A stretch of 60,000 bases of DNA from Bolinopsis microptera. Taxonomy: Eukaryota; Ctenophora; Tentaculata; Lobata; Bolinopsidae. Under the pieces are notes generated by a model. It worked only from the letters and a program-made list of their open reading frames with translations, was not told the origin of the DNA and ran no database searches. Numbering within the stretch: position 1 is the stretch's first letter; every line of letters begins with the position of its first letter. Shown piece by piece: positions 38,101 through 50,123 of this stretch. The position numbers and the translations under genes were made by a program. Location: the NCBI RefSeq assembly GCF_026151205.1, contig NC_087082.1, positions 1,828,001-1,888,000 on the forward strand. The letters run 5' to 3'.

Positions 38101-39755
38101 CTCCGCACCACACCCGCATATTATATTTGAAAACACGCATAACATTGTCGTATGAACTCTCTCTCTCTCTCTCTCTCTGCAGTCCAAACAGACCCCAAAC
38201 ACTAACAGTACTCCCTCCCCTAATAAGCTTAAGGTATAACATTACAGCAAATCTTCCGGGCTAATCCAATTATGACGCTACTTAAATGCAGCAGATAACA
38301 TATTACACAGTAATGAGAGAGAGCGAGAGAAAGAGAGAGCAGGCCCCGTAACTCTTGCCGTTCTGCTCAAGCAACTTTATGTAACATTTGTGGTACAAAA
38401 CCATCAATAAAACCACTAACCACCGGCCGATTTTTTTAAAAATTTCCTATGGGCTTCATCAGAGTTTTGTCGACACTATACCGAAAAAATCAGTCCCGTA
38501 ACTCTTACCGTTTTTTTTGTATAACCGACCGGAAATTACACACGGACAGACAGACAGACAGACACACACACACACACACATTCTGGTGTTATTAAGGTGA
38601 CTAGTGTAACCCGGCCTACGGCCGGGATTTCACTGCCGCAGTTAAAAAGGGTAGGAGTAATTACCCGCTGAGTCAAAACCCGCATTAGGTGACCCAATAG
38701 TTTCTTAAACAATAATCTCATAATCAGTTATTTCTTGTGGATAATTAAATCATTATTAGCCATGAGGCACCACATTCCATGATCCTAAGGTCTGAACACC
38801 GAGTATTACACCTCATCACTCCCGTCCTGAACCGCTTTCTATTTTTATTTAAATCGTTATAGAAATTAACCCTTGTTAACTCCGCACCACACCCGCATAT
38901 TATATTTGAAAACACGCATAACATTGTCGTATGAACTCTCTCTCTCTCTAACTCTCTGCAGTCCAAACAGACCCCAAACACTAACAGTTCTCCCTCCCCT
39001 AATAAGCTTAAGGTATAACATTACAGCAAATCTTCCGGGCTAATCCAATTATGACGCTACTTAAATGCAGCTATAACATATTACACAGTAATGAGAGAGA
39101 GAGAGAGAGCAAGCCCCGTAACTCTTGCCGTTCTGCTCAAGCAATTTTATGTAACATTTGTGGTACAAAACCATCAATTAAACCACTTACCACCGGCCGA
39201 TTTAAAAAAAAATTTCCTATGGGCTTCATCGGAGTTTTGTCGGCACTATACCGAAAAAACCAGTCCCGTAACTATTACCGTTTTTTTTGTATAACCGTTC
39301 GGAAATTACACACAGACAGACAGACAGACACACAAACACACAGACACACACACATTCTGGTGTTATTAAGTTGATATTTTTAAACTAATTACAACACTAC
39401 AAATCTATTACATTTATTGAGAAAATTATGTAATGTAATGCGATGGAAGTTCCTTAAGCGGGCAATTCCAGTCCAAACCCTGGAAACATGACATAAAAGA
39501 TCGTTTTTACTTGTTTGAATGAAAAGCACTAATATAGATATTGCTTTAATGAACAGTGAACACCACACGGATCCTTTCAACAAATTAATTTTGATACATG
39601 CAATTTAATGATCATAATCAATTTCAGGAGGTGACGAAACTGAAGGAGGAGAAACTAACGGTGGAGAGGAGGAAGCTGAGGGTGGAGAAATAGGTAGCTC
39701 CCTTGGCATGTCCATCCCCGCTCTTCCTCTGGCCTTTGCTATCCTGCGTTTATAA
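35128..39755 (+). CDS. Kringle-domain protein with acidic stalk and GPI-signal-like tail
   Basis: Exons 35128-35287, 35581-35628, 35852-35934 and 39628-39755 join in phase with GT/AG borders. The first three make one complete kringle with six Cys in the canonical order: [57 protein letters not shown]. The last exon is a Gly/Glu-rich stalk ([13 protein letters not shown] and on) followed by [21 protein letters not shown], small residues then a hydrophobic end, as in GPI-anchor signals, and then TAA. The N terminus is uncertain. A candidate first exon at 34844-34901 (MARIKSK then MSNLLVLALT) ends in the required phase 1, but its donor GTTTAT is weak and coincides with the edge of a MITE. Kringles bind proteins or Lys-containing ligands outside cells. 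The last intron (3.7 kb) is packed with Helitrons. Confidence 0.85.
36079..36828 (-). mobile_element. Non-autonomous Helitron, copy A
   Basis: Read on the minus strand it begins TCAACTTAATAACACCAGAA after an A and ends in CTAG before a T, the A/T target and 5'-TC/3'-CTRR termini of Helitrons. The 3' hairpin is weakened (GCCGAAGGC). It has GA- and CA-rich microsatellites inside and no Rep/helicase. Confidence 0.75.
36829..37369 (-). mobile_element. Helitron copy B, diverged, 3' hairpin end missing
   Basis: Internal sequence from about 36870 to 37345 aligns with copies A, D and E but is shorter and diverged. The CTAG/hairpin end is not seen at its left edge; its right edge abuts copy C. Confidence 0.6.
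37370..37821 (-). mobile_element. Helitron copy C, internally deleted
   Basis: 452 bp. On the minus strand it starts TCAACTTAATAACACC directly after the CTAG of copy D and ends GGGTTACACTAG before T. The middle is deleted relative to D and E. Confidence 0.75.
37822..38600 (-). mobile_element. Helitron copy D, full length
   Basis: 779 bp, nearly identical to copy E. The 3' end reads CCCGGCC-GTA-GGCCGGG (7-bp stem, 3-nt loop), then TTACACTAG, the expected Helitron hairpin about 9 nt before the terminus. Its 5' TC follows the CTAG of copy E without a spacer. Confidence 0.85.
38601..39374 (-). mobile_element. Helitron copy E, full length
   Basis: 774 bp with the same terminal hairpin and CTAG end as copy D. 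Its outer 5' end TCAACTTAATAACACC is preceded by A on the minus strand (T at 39375), the expected host target base. Confidence 0.85.
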
Positions 39756-42078
39756 TGTAAGTTTCAACCTTCAGATTTTACATTTCAATACATTACATCA
39801 ATGAAAAGAAAAACTGTATTAATATGACAGTTAATTTAGTTCATTAAAATTATAATTGGTTAATTGTCATGTTTTTCAGCGCTTAAACACGGTCGATATC
39901 ACGGAAACACATGACTCCGACAGTTCTCTTCAACTAGACCTGAACGCTTTGGTTGACTTGGTTATATCAACTTATTAAGATGGAACTCATTTCATTATTT
40001 GAAGCATTATAAGACTTTTTACAAATCCTCAAAGAATTTTACCCAAAAAGTCAGAAACATAGAATTCAGATTAAATGGCTTAATTTCGTGAATCTTTTAA
40101 TCATTATCATTGTCGCCTATATAGCAGATATAGATAATAATGAACAGTTTGCCTGTTATTTTGTTCTTTTATTTTGTAGTTAAATTCATTGCATTTTTTA
40201 TAAATTCTTAGAGTGGACCCCTAGTCGACTGTACCGTAAACCACAGCAGAAGGATATCACACTTCACAAGAACTCTTACTGGGCGGTGCTCAGCCTGTCA
40301 TTCCGCCGAATCTCTATTTATGAACATGATAGCCTGAGGTCCCCAGGTAAAAGAACTCCTGTCATCCGAAATCGCTGGTCGCTGGTCGCTGGTTGCTGGT
40401 CGCTGGTCGCTGGTTTCAAAGCGTGAACCTACGAACTAAAATAATCTACAACCCTTGCTTTCACAGAATGATGACCTTTACCAAAAACCTGCGCCATACA
40501 AATGCAGTTCATCCATTCAGTTGTCTGTAACTATAACTATAAGTCCATCTTCTTGGAATATTACTGCAATAATTAAAATTTTCCCCGTCCCTGGAAGTCC
40601 CTGTCTCCTCATCGTTAACCTGTAAGGGGTAAAAAGGCAATATACCTCGAACACTTTTTTCATTTATCAAGCTTTGCTTTATCTATAAATAGCTCGTATG
40701 AAGTTGTACCCAAAATACAGATGCTCAGATGGGAGATACCTCACATTGCAGCTCTGTGACACCACTTAAAGAGGTAAAGCTATCTTAGTCTTTGTAAGTC
40801 TAAAACCTACTGCGACGCCCCCTCCGAGGTGTTTGGCAACTCAACGACGAGTATAATATTCCAAACAAATATTGAACAGGTATTACCCGTTAATATTTGT
40901 TTTAGACGAAGGGACACACGGGCGTAATGCTACGTGGTTTATACTCAATACTGGTCACATCAATCTTTAGAGAGACAAGTCAATAGCAAGACCCAAGTGT
41001 TGAGCGTCAACCAAGCGGTCTTTGCCTGTCTTGACGCGAGTTTCTTTGTGAATATGCAGCTTTCCGCCCTATTGTCCATAGACTCGTTACGAAACGGTCA
41101 AACCGCTGCTAACAACCTCATGAACAAATCATTCGGATTGACAAAACATGACCACTCCACGATCTGAAATAATCCACAACTTTTGCTTTAACAGAATAAT
41201 GACCTTTGCGCCAACAACAGACAAAAGGCAAAGCTGCGCTCCACTAGAAATGTTTTGTAGAGATCAGGTGTCTGTAACTTAGTCAACTTAGTCCCTGTTG
41301 AGAGTCCTTCGTTTAAAGCCTGCTATTTATATAATGCGTCTAACATAAAACCTTTTGATACTTACAACTAGAACGGCGCGGTTTTATTTGGTTCCGTTGT
41401 ATACCCCCCATCCCATTGGAACATTTTCGACGTATCATCCTCCGAAGTTACTCGCACCGTACTGTCAATATCCGAATGTGGACGTGACAATTCGTTCGAT
41501 TCTGTTCTCGACTAGATTCAATAAATTTACAACCTTACAAAAGGGTTTGCAAGTCTCTGAGTTATCTGTTAGTCATTATCATGATAATTACCTTTTTTCC
41601 AACTTACGATAGTTTACTATTTCTCCAAAAAATCTAAAAGCGGTCATTAGTCGAAAATGGAAAACCATATTTTCCCATAAGCAAATAGGATGCGTTTTTT
41701 ATATAATTTTCAGCAAGTCTATATAAATTATGAATTATGCTCCTTTTTTGGCTAACGACTCGAGTTTCAATGACACATATAACAAGGAGAGAAAATGTTT
41801 CCAAGTTGAAGCTGATTCGCTTTATTGTTATAATTCATTACTGTAAATGCCTACAAACCCGCTAGTCGAAAGCTTTGTTCGAGGAAATTTAAAAAATCAG
41901 TTATTTTTTAATTTCTCTTCATCATATAGCTCTGTTATACTGTACAAATGATGAATTTTATTTGACAATGACAACAAAGTTGTAAGTATTCAGATTCCCT
42001 AAATGATACTTTCTACCGCATCGAAAAATATTAATCACAACCAAAGTTATGAATATAGTCATAGCCGTGAGTGTAAAT
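39756..42078. other. Intergenic after the kringle gene; short repeats
   Basis: A possible 3'-UTR intron follows the stop (GTAAGT at 39758, acceptor TTTTTCAG near 39880). 40377-40425 has a 7-bp repeat GCTGGTC. 40262-40345 repeats at 56583-56665 (CTCAGCCTGTCATTCCGCCG). 40436-40500 and 41163-41215 share a diverged direct repeat (AATAATC(C/T)ACAAC, ACAGAAT). No gene. Confidence 0.4.
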
Positions 42079-45000
42079 GGAATTAAACGGAATTAAACGG
42101 AATTAAACGTAAAGTTGTCGGAGATGGCACTAACACCATCGTCTCGACTATACATGAATGAATAACATAACTAGAGTAAATAAAATTCGAATTTCAAGAG
42201 TCATGAAAATTTAAAACACAAGCACTTAAAATTTAACTCCCGTACAACCAACCGAAATAGAAATAATTGCTGAAATAATAATTTAACATAAGAGGAAGTA
42301 GTAAAAGGCAACTTCAATGATCACTAAACAGCGATATCAGTATTCGAGTCCTCAAAAGACACATTCATAATCGAACGTACTGGAAACAGTAAACACTAGT
42401 GTTCCGTGCTCGTACAACAGATCGTGAAATCTGCATAATGATGATCTGTATTATGTATGTTGAGTTGGTAGTCCTGATGGGGTGACAGGCAGTATTGGCG
42501 TCTTTTTCGGGTTCCTGATGCGGTGACAGTTGCAAAGGAATTTGCCCAGTTCTTGCACATGGGCAGAAGTCATGATAGCTCCGTATTCCTTGAGCAGCAA
42601 AAGACTCTTAAGGTTGTCCGACAGTGAAAGTCTCGCTGAGTAGTACATTGGACATTCAGTGAGGCAGTGTTCTTCATTTTCAATGATTGTTCCTTCGAAA
42701 AAGGGGAGATATTCTAAGCCTTGAACGTTCTCCTTGTTGCAGCAGAATCTGCAGGCTCTTGTCCACGTTCCAGTTTCTTTTGTGTATCTCAATAAGAAGG
42801 TCATGGCTACTGGAGCGGATTTTTGCTATGTGCATGCGACATTGACTATTCTTTAGATTGAGATACTGCTCCTCTCCGAATACCTGTTTGATAGTGCAGT
42901 AAAATTGCATTTTCTTTTGGGATGCTAAATCTGTTCTCCAATCTTTTACAAAGTGATCGACCAAATTTCCATGTGCAGTTGAGGTCGTTCCTTCTGCTCT
43001 GCGTTGGTCGGATCGAACGAATTTGGTCGCTTTGGATTCAGACTGAGCGATCGAGTTCCAGGTCTTATACCAAGAGAGGTTTAGATTCTTCTGCTCTTGA
43101 AATGTCTGATGTACAAGAAAGTTGACGCTGCTCACGTCGGGTGATGTCTGAGACAATCTGTCGAAGTATCTCAGGCATTGTGGTAGTACCGACAGGGCCC
43201 ATGGTAACCTGCCCGTATCTCCGTAACAGAAGTTGTTGTTAGCTTTCTTGTGTAAGCCGAGCACCCACTTCAGCATTTTCAGGTGTGTTGTCTCAAGTGC
43301 GTCCTTTGTTGCAGCTCTGGCAAGGTTCTGTCTTGAACCATCAGTGCAAGCCATCTCCTTTGCCATTTTTGTACACGGTAGCCATATCTGACAGGCATAC
43401 GTAGCGACTGGTTTAACGAGGCTGTCTATAAGCTTGAGCATGGTTTTTGTTGTTAATGCTCGAGTGTCGACCATGCGTCTGATCGAGAAAAATGCTCTTA
43501 GTGCTTTCTTCCTCAGTTCGTTCATCGCACCTTTAAATGAACCGTTGAGACTGAATTGAATGCCTAGATAGCAGTAAGATTTGGCCGATGAGATGTCCAG
43601 GTTGCCGAGTTTGAACCCGTAGGAGCATTTCAGCAAACGAGAGCTCGAGTTGAATACCATGATTTTGGTTTTGTCGATGTTAATTGACAGTTCCCATTTA
43701 TTTGCAAATTCGTGCAGGCAATCAAGTTGTTTCTGCAGGCTTTTGGCGTCGAGTGCCAAAAGTATCAGGTCGTCTGCCCACAGGAGATGGCTGACCGAGA
43801 AGCCGTTCAGTTCTGGAATTGACAAGTCCTCAAGAGCTGCTAGTCTAATGGAGAGGTCATAAATGTATACCTTGAAGAGCTCCGGAGACATTGGATGCCC
43901 CTGTTCGGTACCAATGGTGACATCGATGGTGTCCGACAGCTTCTTGCTCAGTTTGATACGGGTAACTGAGTTGTTGTACATGTTCTGGAGGCAAGAGAAG
44001 AAGCTTCCTCCGATACCAAGTCTACTGAGTTTGTACATGAGAGCCTCCCTGCAGACTGTGTCGAACGCCTTACGATAGTCCACGAAACAAGCGAATATTT
44101 TCTTCTTCAGCTTCTTTGTATACTTCTCGATGATCGTTGTAAGGGTCAGGATATGGTCAGAGCACTGGGCACCAGCTCTGAATCCGAGTTGGTGAGGGAA
44201 GTCGGGACAGACGACTTTACGGAATTCGATCAGCCTATCAAGGAGGAGGGATGCAAAGAGTTTTCCAAGGCAACTTCCGACTGTGATTGCTCTATAGTTA
44301 TCGGGGTTCTGCTTGTCCCCCTTTTTGTGTAGGGGGGTAGTTATTGAGCAGTTCCAGGGGTAGATTCCTTGCGTTAGGCAACCATTGAATAGTTTCAGAA
44401 GGACTTTTTGGAGACCGAGTTTGGAGCTCTTGAGCATCTCGTTGGAGATAAGATCACATGAAACGCTTTTGTTATTCTGGAGCTTATTGGTGACTTTCTC
44501 AAGTTCTTGGATAGTAAACTCTGTGTTGAGTTTTTCAAGTTCGACTGATGGCTCGGGGTGGTACTCGGTTCCCTGTTCACCAGCTTCGTTGGTCGAAGTG
44601 TTCGTTTGTAGTCCACCGTGCGAGGGGTCCTTGCACTTCTGATTGTATAGGTCGTTGAAGAACTTGTGAAATGCGACCAGGTCATATATGTCGAATGTAT
44701 CAGGGTCCTTACAAGCGGACGAGAGGTCTTTTAAAGCAGCCCAGTTGATGTTGTTGCTGTGGTTGATTTTCTCGTTAAGTTTGTATAGGTAAGCTCCCTT
44801 TCTAGCTCGTGTTTGTGCCCTGTATTCTTTCTTACGGAGGTAAAATCTTGCTCGGTTGGATTCCACGAGCATAGGATCGATGTGGGTGTTATTCTTGGCT
44901 CTTTCGTCTCTACAGACTAGTCGTTTAGCATGCCTACAACTCCAATCAAACCATTTGTTTTTGTTAGTACTGGGCTTTCCACTTTTCTGGGTGGTAACTT

Positions 45001-45425
45001 GACTTGCCAGGTTAGTAAAGGTGGCAATCACAATTTCATTGAAACTGCGAAAGTCGTCAGGGGAGGAAATATCAGTTTGAAGAAGAGAATCAACTTTTTC
45101 TTTGAATTGAGCGGTGTTCTGGGCTGACTTGAATTTTTCTGTGGTACCAAGTCCAGAGCAGGCATCTTTGGTCCACTTGAATGGCTTCGGGATTGATGCG
45201 AATTTGAGCTCCATTTCATTCGAGATGTCGCCAGCCATCACAATGTTCCTTGTGTTAGTACTTAGTAGTTAAAGTGGTGGATATTGGTCTGTGGTCAGAA
45301 TAAGGGGTGAGGTCACCAACTTTGAAGAACCTTGCCCGATGAAGAAGGCTGTGGGACACGCAAATGTAATCGACCGTACTTACTCCATTTCTTTGAATGC
45401 AAGTTGGACCAAATGTGATCTACCT
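42079..45425 (-). mobile_element. LINE copy 2: endonuclease end, RT, zinc motif; two frameshifts
   Basis: The main frame (45241-42680, 853 codons) carries FACFVDYRKAFDT, EQGHPMSPELF, SHLLWADDLILLALD and a C-terminal part continued in another frame (42804-42451) with RACRFCCNKEN, the zinc motif and NEEHCLTEC. Upstream, 45425-45260 encodes the end of an APE-type endonuclease (GVSTVDYICVS, TPYSDHRPIS), one frameshift away. It is the same family as the copy at 20-23 kb, with many conservative changes, so the two are not a recent duplication. The 3' end (42079-42108 on plus) is three copies of GGAATTAAAC. 5'-truncated and dead by frameshift. Confidence 0.92.
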
Positions 45426-46311
45426 TACGACACATGTTTAAATGGTACGAACAACGAAAGTCGTAGGTTTTTCGAAAAAAAAACACCATATTTTCGGACT
45501 ACCAAAATTTAGGTCACCATCAAATTATTTTCCCCAAATTATTTTTCACGTATTTTCCTTAATTATGACTACCAATTTACTCAGAGGCGACTATTGAGGG
45601 CGTCCAGGCGTCCGTGGACGCCTTTAAATTATTATCTGGTGGCTGGTGCTTAAAATAGAAATATTAATTAGTAATAGTGTAAGGAAATAACAAATCGCAA
45701 TATAAAGGTCTTCGTTTACTATCATACGTTTTAATGTAAGCGCACGCATGATCTTCGTGAAATTTTGTGTTGTAGGGAGTCCAATAGGGCCTGTCGTGAT
45801 ATCATGGATCGCTTAGGTTCCACCAGGATCTGGTAGTCCTCATAATTCTGCGGCCTCTATGTATCGTCATCTCGCACAACTCTTTAAGAATCTTAGGGAT
45901 TTGGCATGTGAAAATTTGCAGCCTTCCAGACATTGATTGGGTTACTCTTGCAAAAACTGCGAGATTGGATTTAAAAAGATAATATGTTTAGCCCAAAAGT
46001 GGGGTCGTTAAGTTATTAAAACGTTAATTTTGTGACAGTTAAGTGATAATCTGTTTCTTGCTCTTGTGAGTGGGTCGATCATATACCCTGAATCGCAGTC
46101 GACGAAGCAAGAGTCCTCCTGAGTGGAGACTCCCGCCCCGCCAACTACGACTCGAAGTGACGTGAGTGCTTAACATTCATATAGTTAGCCCCAAAAGTGG
46201 GGTCGTTGAAGTTATTAAAAAGTTAATTGCGTTAAAGTTAGTGCTTTAAATTTAAATCAGTGTTACGTAGTATAATAAGTTCGATCTCGAACACGCAGTG
46301 ACATATAATGC
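45426..46311. other. Spacer with a repeated GTGGGGTCG motif
   Basis: AGCCC(C)AAAAGTGGGGTCGTT occurs at about 45990 and 46190, each followed by AAGTTATTAAAA. 45838-45945 on the plus strand has an open piece (SPHNSAASMYRHLAQLFKNL) ending in TGA that may be exon or retroelement debris; I cannot assign it. Confidence 0.35.
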
Positions 46312-46994
46312 TTAGATACTCGTCTCGTTAAGCGTTTGTAACGTGGTTCCTGGAGCGGCGTCGGTGGTTTCCACTAACTTGTCGGTTCCCACTTCAGGAA
46401 TGGCCAGAGCTTCCAAGAGACTCAGGAAGGGTAGCCCCATCGGCGGTTTGCGGTATAGAATACCGTTGGGTTCGATTTGGTTCGGCGCGTGAACGATAGT
46501 TTGACCGAAACGGAAGCTAGTTACGTTAACGGTCCACTCTACGAACACTATTTGGTAGGTCGGCAATCGGCATGTCGATTGCCGAGACCTCGGACGTGGT
46601 TTGTCGGTGTGGATGGTGTTCGCCTGTCGCTGCTGATTTCTGGGAGGCGAGTTGTATGTTCTTCTCTTTCGTGCGCAGTAAGAGTCCCATGGGAGTGGAG
46701 ATGTAGGACTCTCTGGTGCACTTCCGAGGTTTGCATATGTGCGACACCGATCCAGTCGAACTGAGGCATTCGTGGAAATTGTAGAGTCGGTACTGTAATT
46801 CGTGGCACGTCATAGCTCGTCCGAAAGTCGGGCACCCTCTGGGCGTGTTTAGGACGAACCACTGTCCCTTCTGGTACACAGCGTACGGCGGTGCTTAGAA
46901 ACTGAGGCACGTAGTGGAGTTGTCGTACTGGTGTTGGGCTTCAAATCCAACTTGTCGAATAGCGAAGAAAGGTGCTAGTGTGGTGGTGTCCATA
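46312..46994 (-). pseudogene. Unclassified Cys-rich coding remnant
   Basis: From a candidate ATG near 46994 the minus strand runs MDTTTLAPFFAIRQVG, has one in-frame TAA near 46905, then stays open to 46526 with WFVLNTPRGCPTFGRAMTC, NFHECLSSTG, HICKPRKCTRES. A shift near 46550 leads into the frame 46566-46312, with NVTSFRFGQTIVHAPN and a final NETSI. Several Cys and N-glycosylation sequons suggest an extracellular or envelope-like protein. I do not recognise the family; a retroelement accessory ORF or a decayed host gene are both possible. Confidence 0.45.
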
Positions 46995-46999
46995 GTAGT

Positions 47000-47520
47000 A
47001 GTATATCAGTTCTAACGTTGACCTTTTAGACACTGAGTCCCATGTGGATGAGTATATCGGGACTCAGTGACATAGTTCAGGGACATAGTTTATCCTATTT
47101 TAATGGGCGCTTACCATTAGTTTAGCATATTAAGATTTGTCCCTCTCCTGCATGCCAGCCGCGGACCCGAAACTAACCCCTTTCGGAAAAATCTTCATGT
47201 TGGCAGAGTAAATCAGTTCTAAACGGTCAACGTTAAGACACTGAGTCCCATGTGGATGAGCATAGTTTATCCTATTTTAATGGGCGCTTACCATTAGTTT
47301 AGCATATTAAGATTTGTTCCTCTCCTGCATGCAATGCCGGCCGGACCCGAAACTAACCCCTTTCGGAAAAATCTTCGTGTTGGCAGAGTAAATCAGTTCT
47401 AAACGGTCAACGTTAAGACACTGAGTCCCATGTGGATGAGCATAGTTTATCCTATTTTAATGGGCGCTTTTCATTAGTTTAGCATATTAAGATTTGTCCC
47501 TCTCCTGCATGCAATGCCCT
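47000..47520. repeat. Tandem repeat, ~180-bp unit, 2.8 copies
   Basis: AATCAGTTCT lies at about 47005 (changed), 47211 and 47391; the last two units are 180 bp apart and nearly identical (CATAGTTTATCCTATTTTAA, GGACCCGAAACTAACCCC). A TATA-like CTATATAATA follows at about 47524. The array sits just upstream (minus strand) of the Cys-rich remnant; it could be a promoter/LTR region. Confidence 0.85.
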
Positions 47521-50123
47521 CACCTATATAATACCCAGACCCAAATCTCTAGCCATAGTTGTTTTAGAGTTGTGCATCATCTTTGGTTTAAACCCCCGAT
47601 TTCTACAAATCTAGATTTACGTTTTTCTAAACTTATGTTTGGTCTTGTTGTGCTTTCGAGCCACACTTAAAAGTTTTCTGCTACTCTCAGTAATTACATA
47701 ATTCTTCATAAATCTTCAAGTTAAACAATTCCATTGGAGCATTGGGCTACAAGGAAATGACACTTTCTGTAATTACATAATTCTTCATAAATGTTCAAGT
47801 TAAACAATGATTGCATCGGGCTACAAGGAAATGATACAAAATGAGTATAACATAATAAATTAATTCGACAAATCTCGTGAGCTTGGCTCTCACATTGCAT
47901 ACCTCCCCTGCAGTTTTTACTACCTGGCTGGTTAGAATCTTAATGTTTAAATTATTTGCTATTAGTTTAAAAGAGAAATTAATATTTTGTGACAAGGCGG
48001 AGGTCGGATTTTTGATGATTATGAGCTTTTATGTCAGGCACAAGTTTCTCATTCTCGCACCAAACTTGTATTATTGGCATTTTGTTAATATTTGCAAGTT
48101 AATAGTGTATTTCATATTGTCAGTGTCTCTTTTGAGTCTCCATGTGAGTTTGGATAACACGGTTGACGTTCCTAGAACTCATTCTTTAAGCTTTGGCAAT
48201 AATTTGACCAACGCTTTTTGAAAGCGTTTCAGTCAGACCTTATATATTTATATGTATAAATATGATGCTCTGCCTTCCGATAATGCATTGGCCTGGTAAA
48301 CAGTTGATTTGATCTGACATTTTCAAGGCAATGGACAATTTGTTTTGTTTCTACAGTTGCAAGAGGCGGAATCTTGGTCGGTGGAGTCGCCTTGTGAGCT
48401 TATAGTTATAAATTCGGCAACAGTATTTTATTTTACCGTGTTTATGTTGATGACTTTGTGGAGGTGCTTTACGAAATACTTGTCTGGGATGTTGAAGAAC
48501 TTCTTCCCAATATTAGTTTCCACATTTGATATATGTATATATAGACGCTTTGACAGTCAATTACTTATTCTGTGTGTGAATTTTTGGGACACCTTTTCAG
48601 TATGTGATAACTAGTGTTGAATTCTTGTCGCCAAGCAGACAAGTGCTCAAAGATGAGCTCTTTCCCATGTCAACGCACCTATCCGAAATAAAACTTGCTC
48701 GCACAAAACCTGGTTATCATGAATATGGAGCATAGTGCTCAGCCTCCTGAGGGCCAATAACGGACATGGAATCAAGTCACGTGATTCAGTGATAAGGTTT
48801 TATTGGATATATATTCTTAATACTTTAATTGCGAGATGGGCAACCTCCCCCAGTTAAAATTCATGTCAAAACGTCCTAATACTTTAAATATCCTTGACGG
48901 TTTTAATTGCCCAATTCGACCTGGTTAATGAATAAAACATTCAAAGTGACATCCTTCTGACTCCCCTGGATAATACCTTGAGTATTGTGTATCTAGGACT
49001 TTAGGAGACGTGCAGTATGATGGGTTGTACTGCCCCTTACTCACTTTGACTACGGTATGCCCATTACAAGTTTTTTAATTTTTTTACCATTGAAACCCCT
49101 ATCTCTGATAGCAAAGTAACATGCTAGGTCTTTTGGTTCGGATCCTAAGGTCCAATAGCAGGTGCTTGGTACAACATTCATTATTTTATAGGATCTGATT
49201 TCATTTTTCCAAACACTCGTTTTATAGTACCCAGGGACTAACTAAGTTCCCTTTAGACTTCTTCCCGTGTGACTTTTCCTTCGTATCACTCCCTGAGATA
49301 TGGGTTTAGTCACGTGACATATTTTGTATGTGACGGGTAGAAACTATTTCCAGTCAAATCTCGTTAACGCTTTTATTTTTGGAATTTCCAGAAGAGCAAT
49401 TTATGAAACTTTAGAAATTATAGGGAGTTTTATCAACTATGGCCATAATTAAATTGAGATGAAGTGTTTTAACTTTTTAATTAAGATAAAGCATGCTACT
49501 GTAAGTAATAATAAAACTTTTGTTTTTTTCAGAGAACTGTTTTGTTTTTTTGGGCACTTATCAGTCTCTTAAGATGTTTCTTTACTATTTTGAGATTGTT
49601 TTAAAAGTTAGATAATAATAATTACTTACAGTAACATGCATATTGGACTGATGTTTAAGTTATGTAAGTGTATTTTTGAAAATTGGCAAGTCATACTGCG
49701 AGACTCAATAATTTTCAGAGCCAAAAATCAAGGGAAAGGCTAGCATACAAAGAAAGGTCACCATCACATACTATTACACACTAAAACAAGTGACTAGAAC
49801 ACACTAGAACACTAAAACACACAATATGAACTAACCATGCAGAACTCTAAACTCACTTTTACCACCTGTCACGTGCTTATCACGTGGGCGTTTCATATTT
49901 TCTACCCACAACCTGACACATGCATCTAAACCCAAATCTGGGTGCGATTACGTGAAAATACCACAGGAAATAATAATCTGATAATAAATAAAAACCCCGA
50001 ATAATTTGTTTTGTCTATACATATAATGAACTTCCGCTCTGTCATCATGTTACACCTGCTGTCGTAACATCACGTGTGACGTGTCATTATCACGTGTCAT
50101 TATCACTTGTCATTTCCACTCAC
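47521..50123. other. No gene recognised
   Basis: 47700-47830 has a short diverged direct repeat (TTACATAATTCTTCATAAAT, AAGTTAAACAAT). 48340-48520 includes a readable YVDDF string in one frame but no other RT motif around it. 50068-50115 has three units of GTGTCATTATCAC-type sequence with CACGTG. Nothing else is supported. Confidence 0.35.

Noticed and set aside
36226-38981. Repeated 60-80 codon frames inside the Helitron array.
   Set aside because: They recur with each Helitron copy, have no Rep or helicase motif, and are non-coding sequence of the element.
48400-48500. A YVDDF string as in reverse transcriptases.
   Set aside because: No other RT motif in the same frame on either side, and stops lie close by.
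47877-48614. Two hydrophobic open frames of 114 and 89 codons that look membrane-like.
   Set aside because: They are rich in Phe/Leu/Ile as any AT-rich frame is; no splice-consistent neighbours and no recognised domain.
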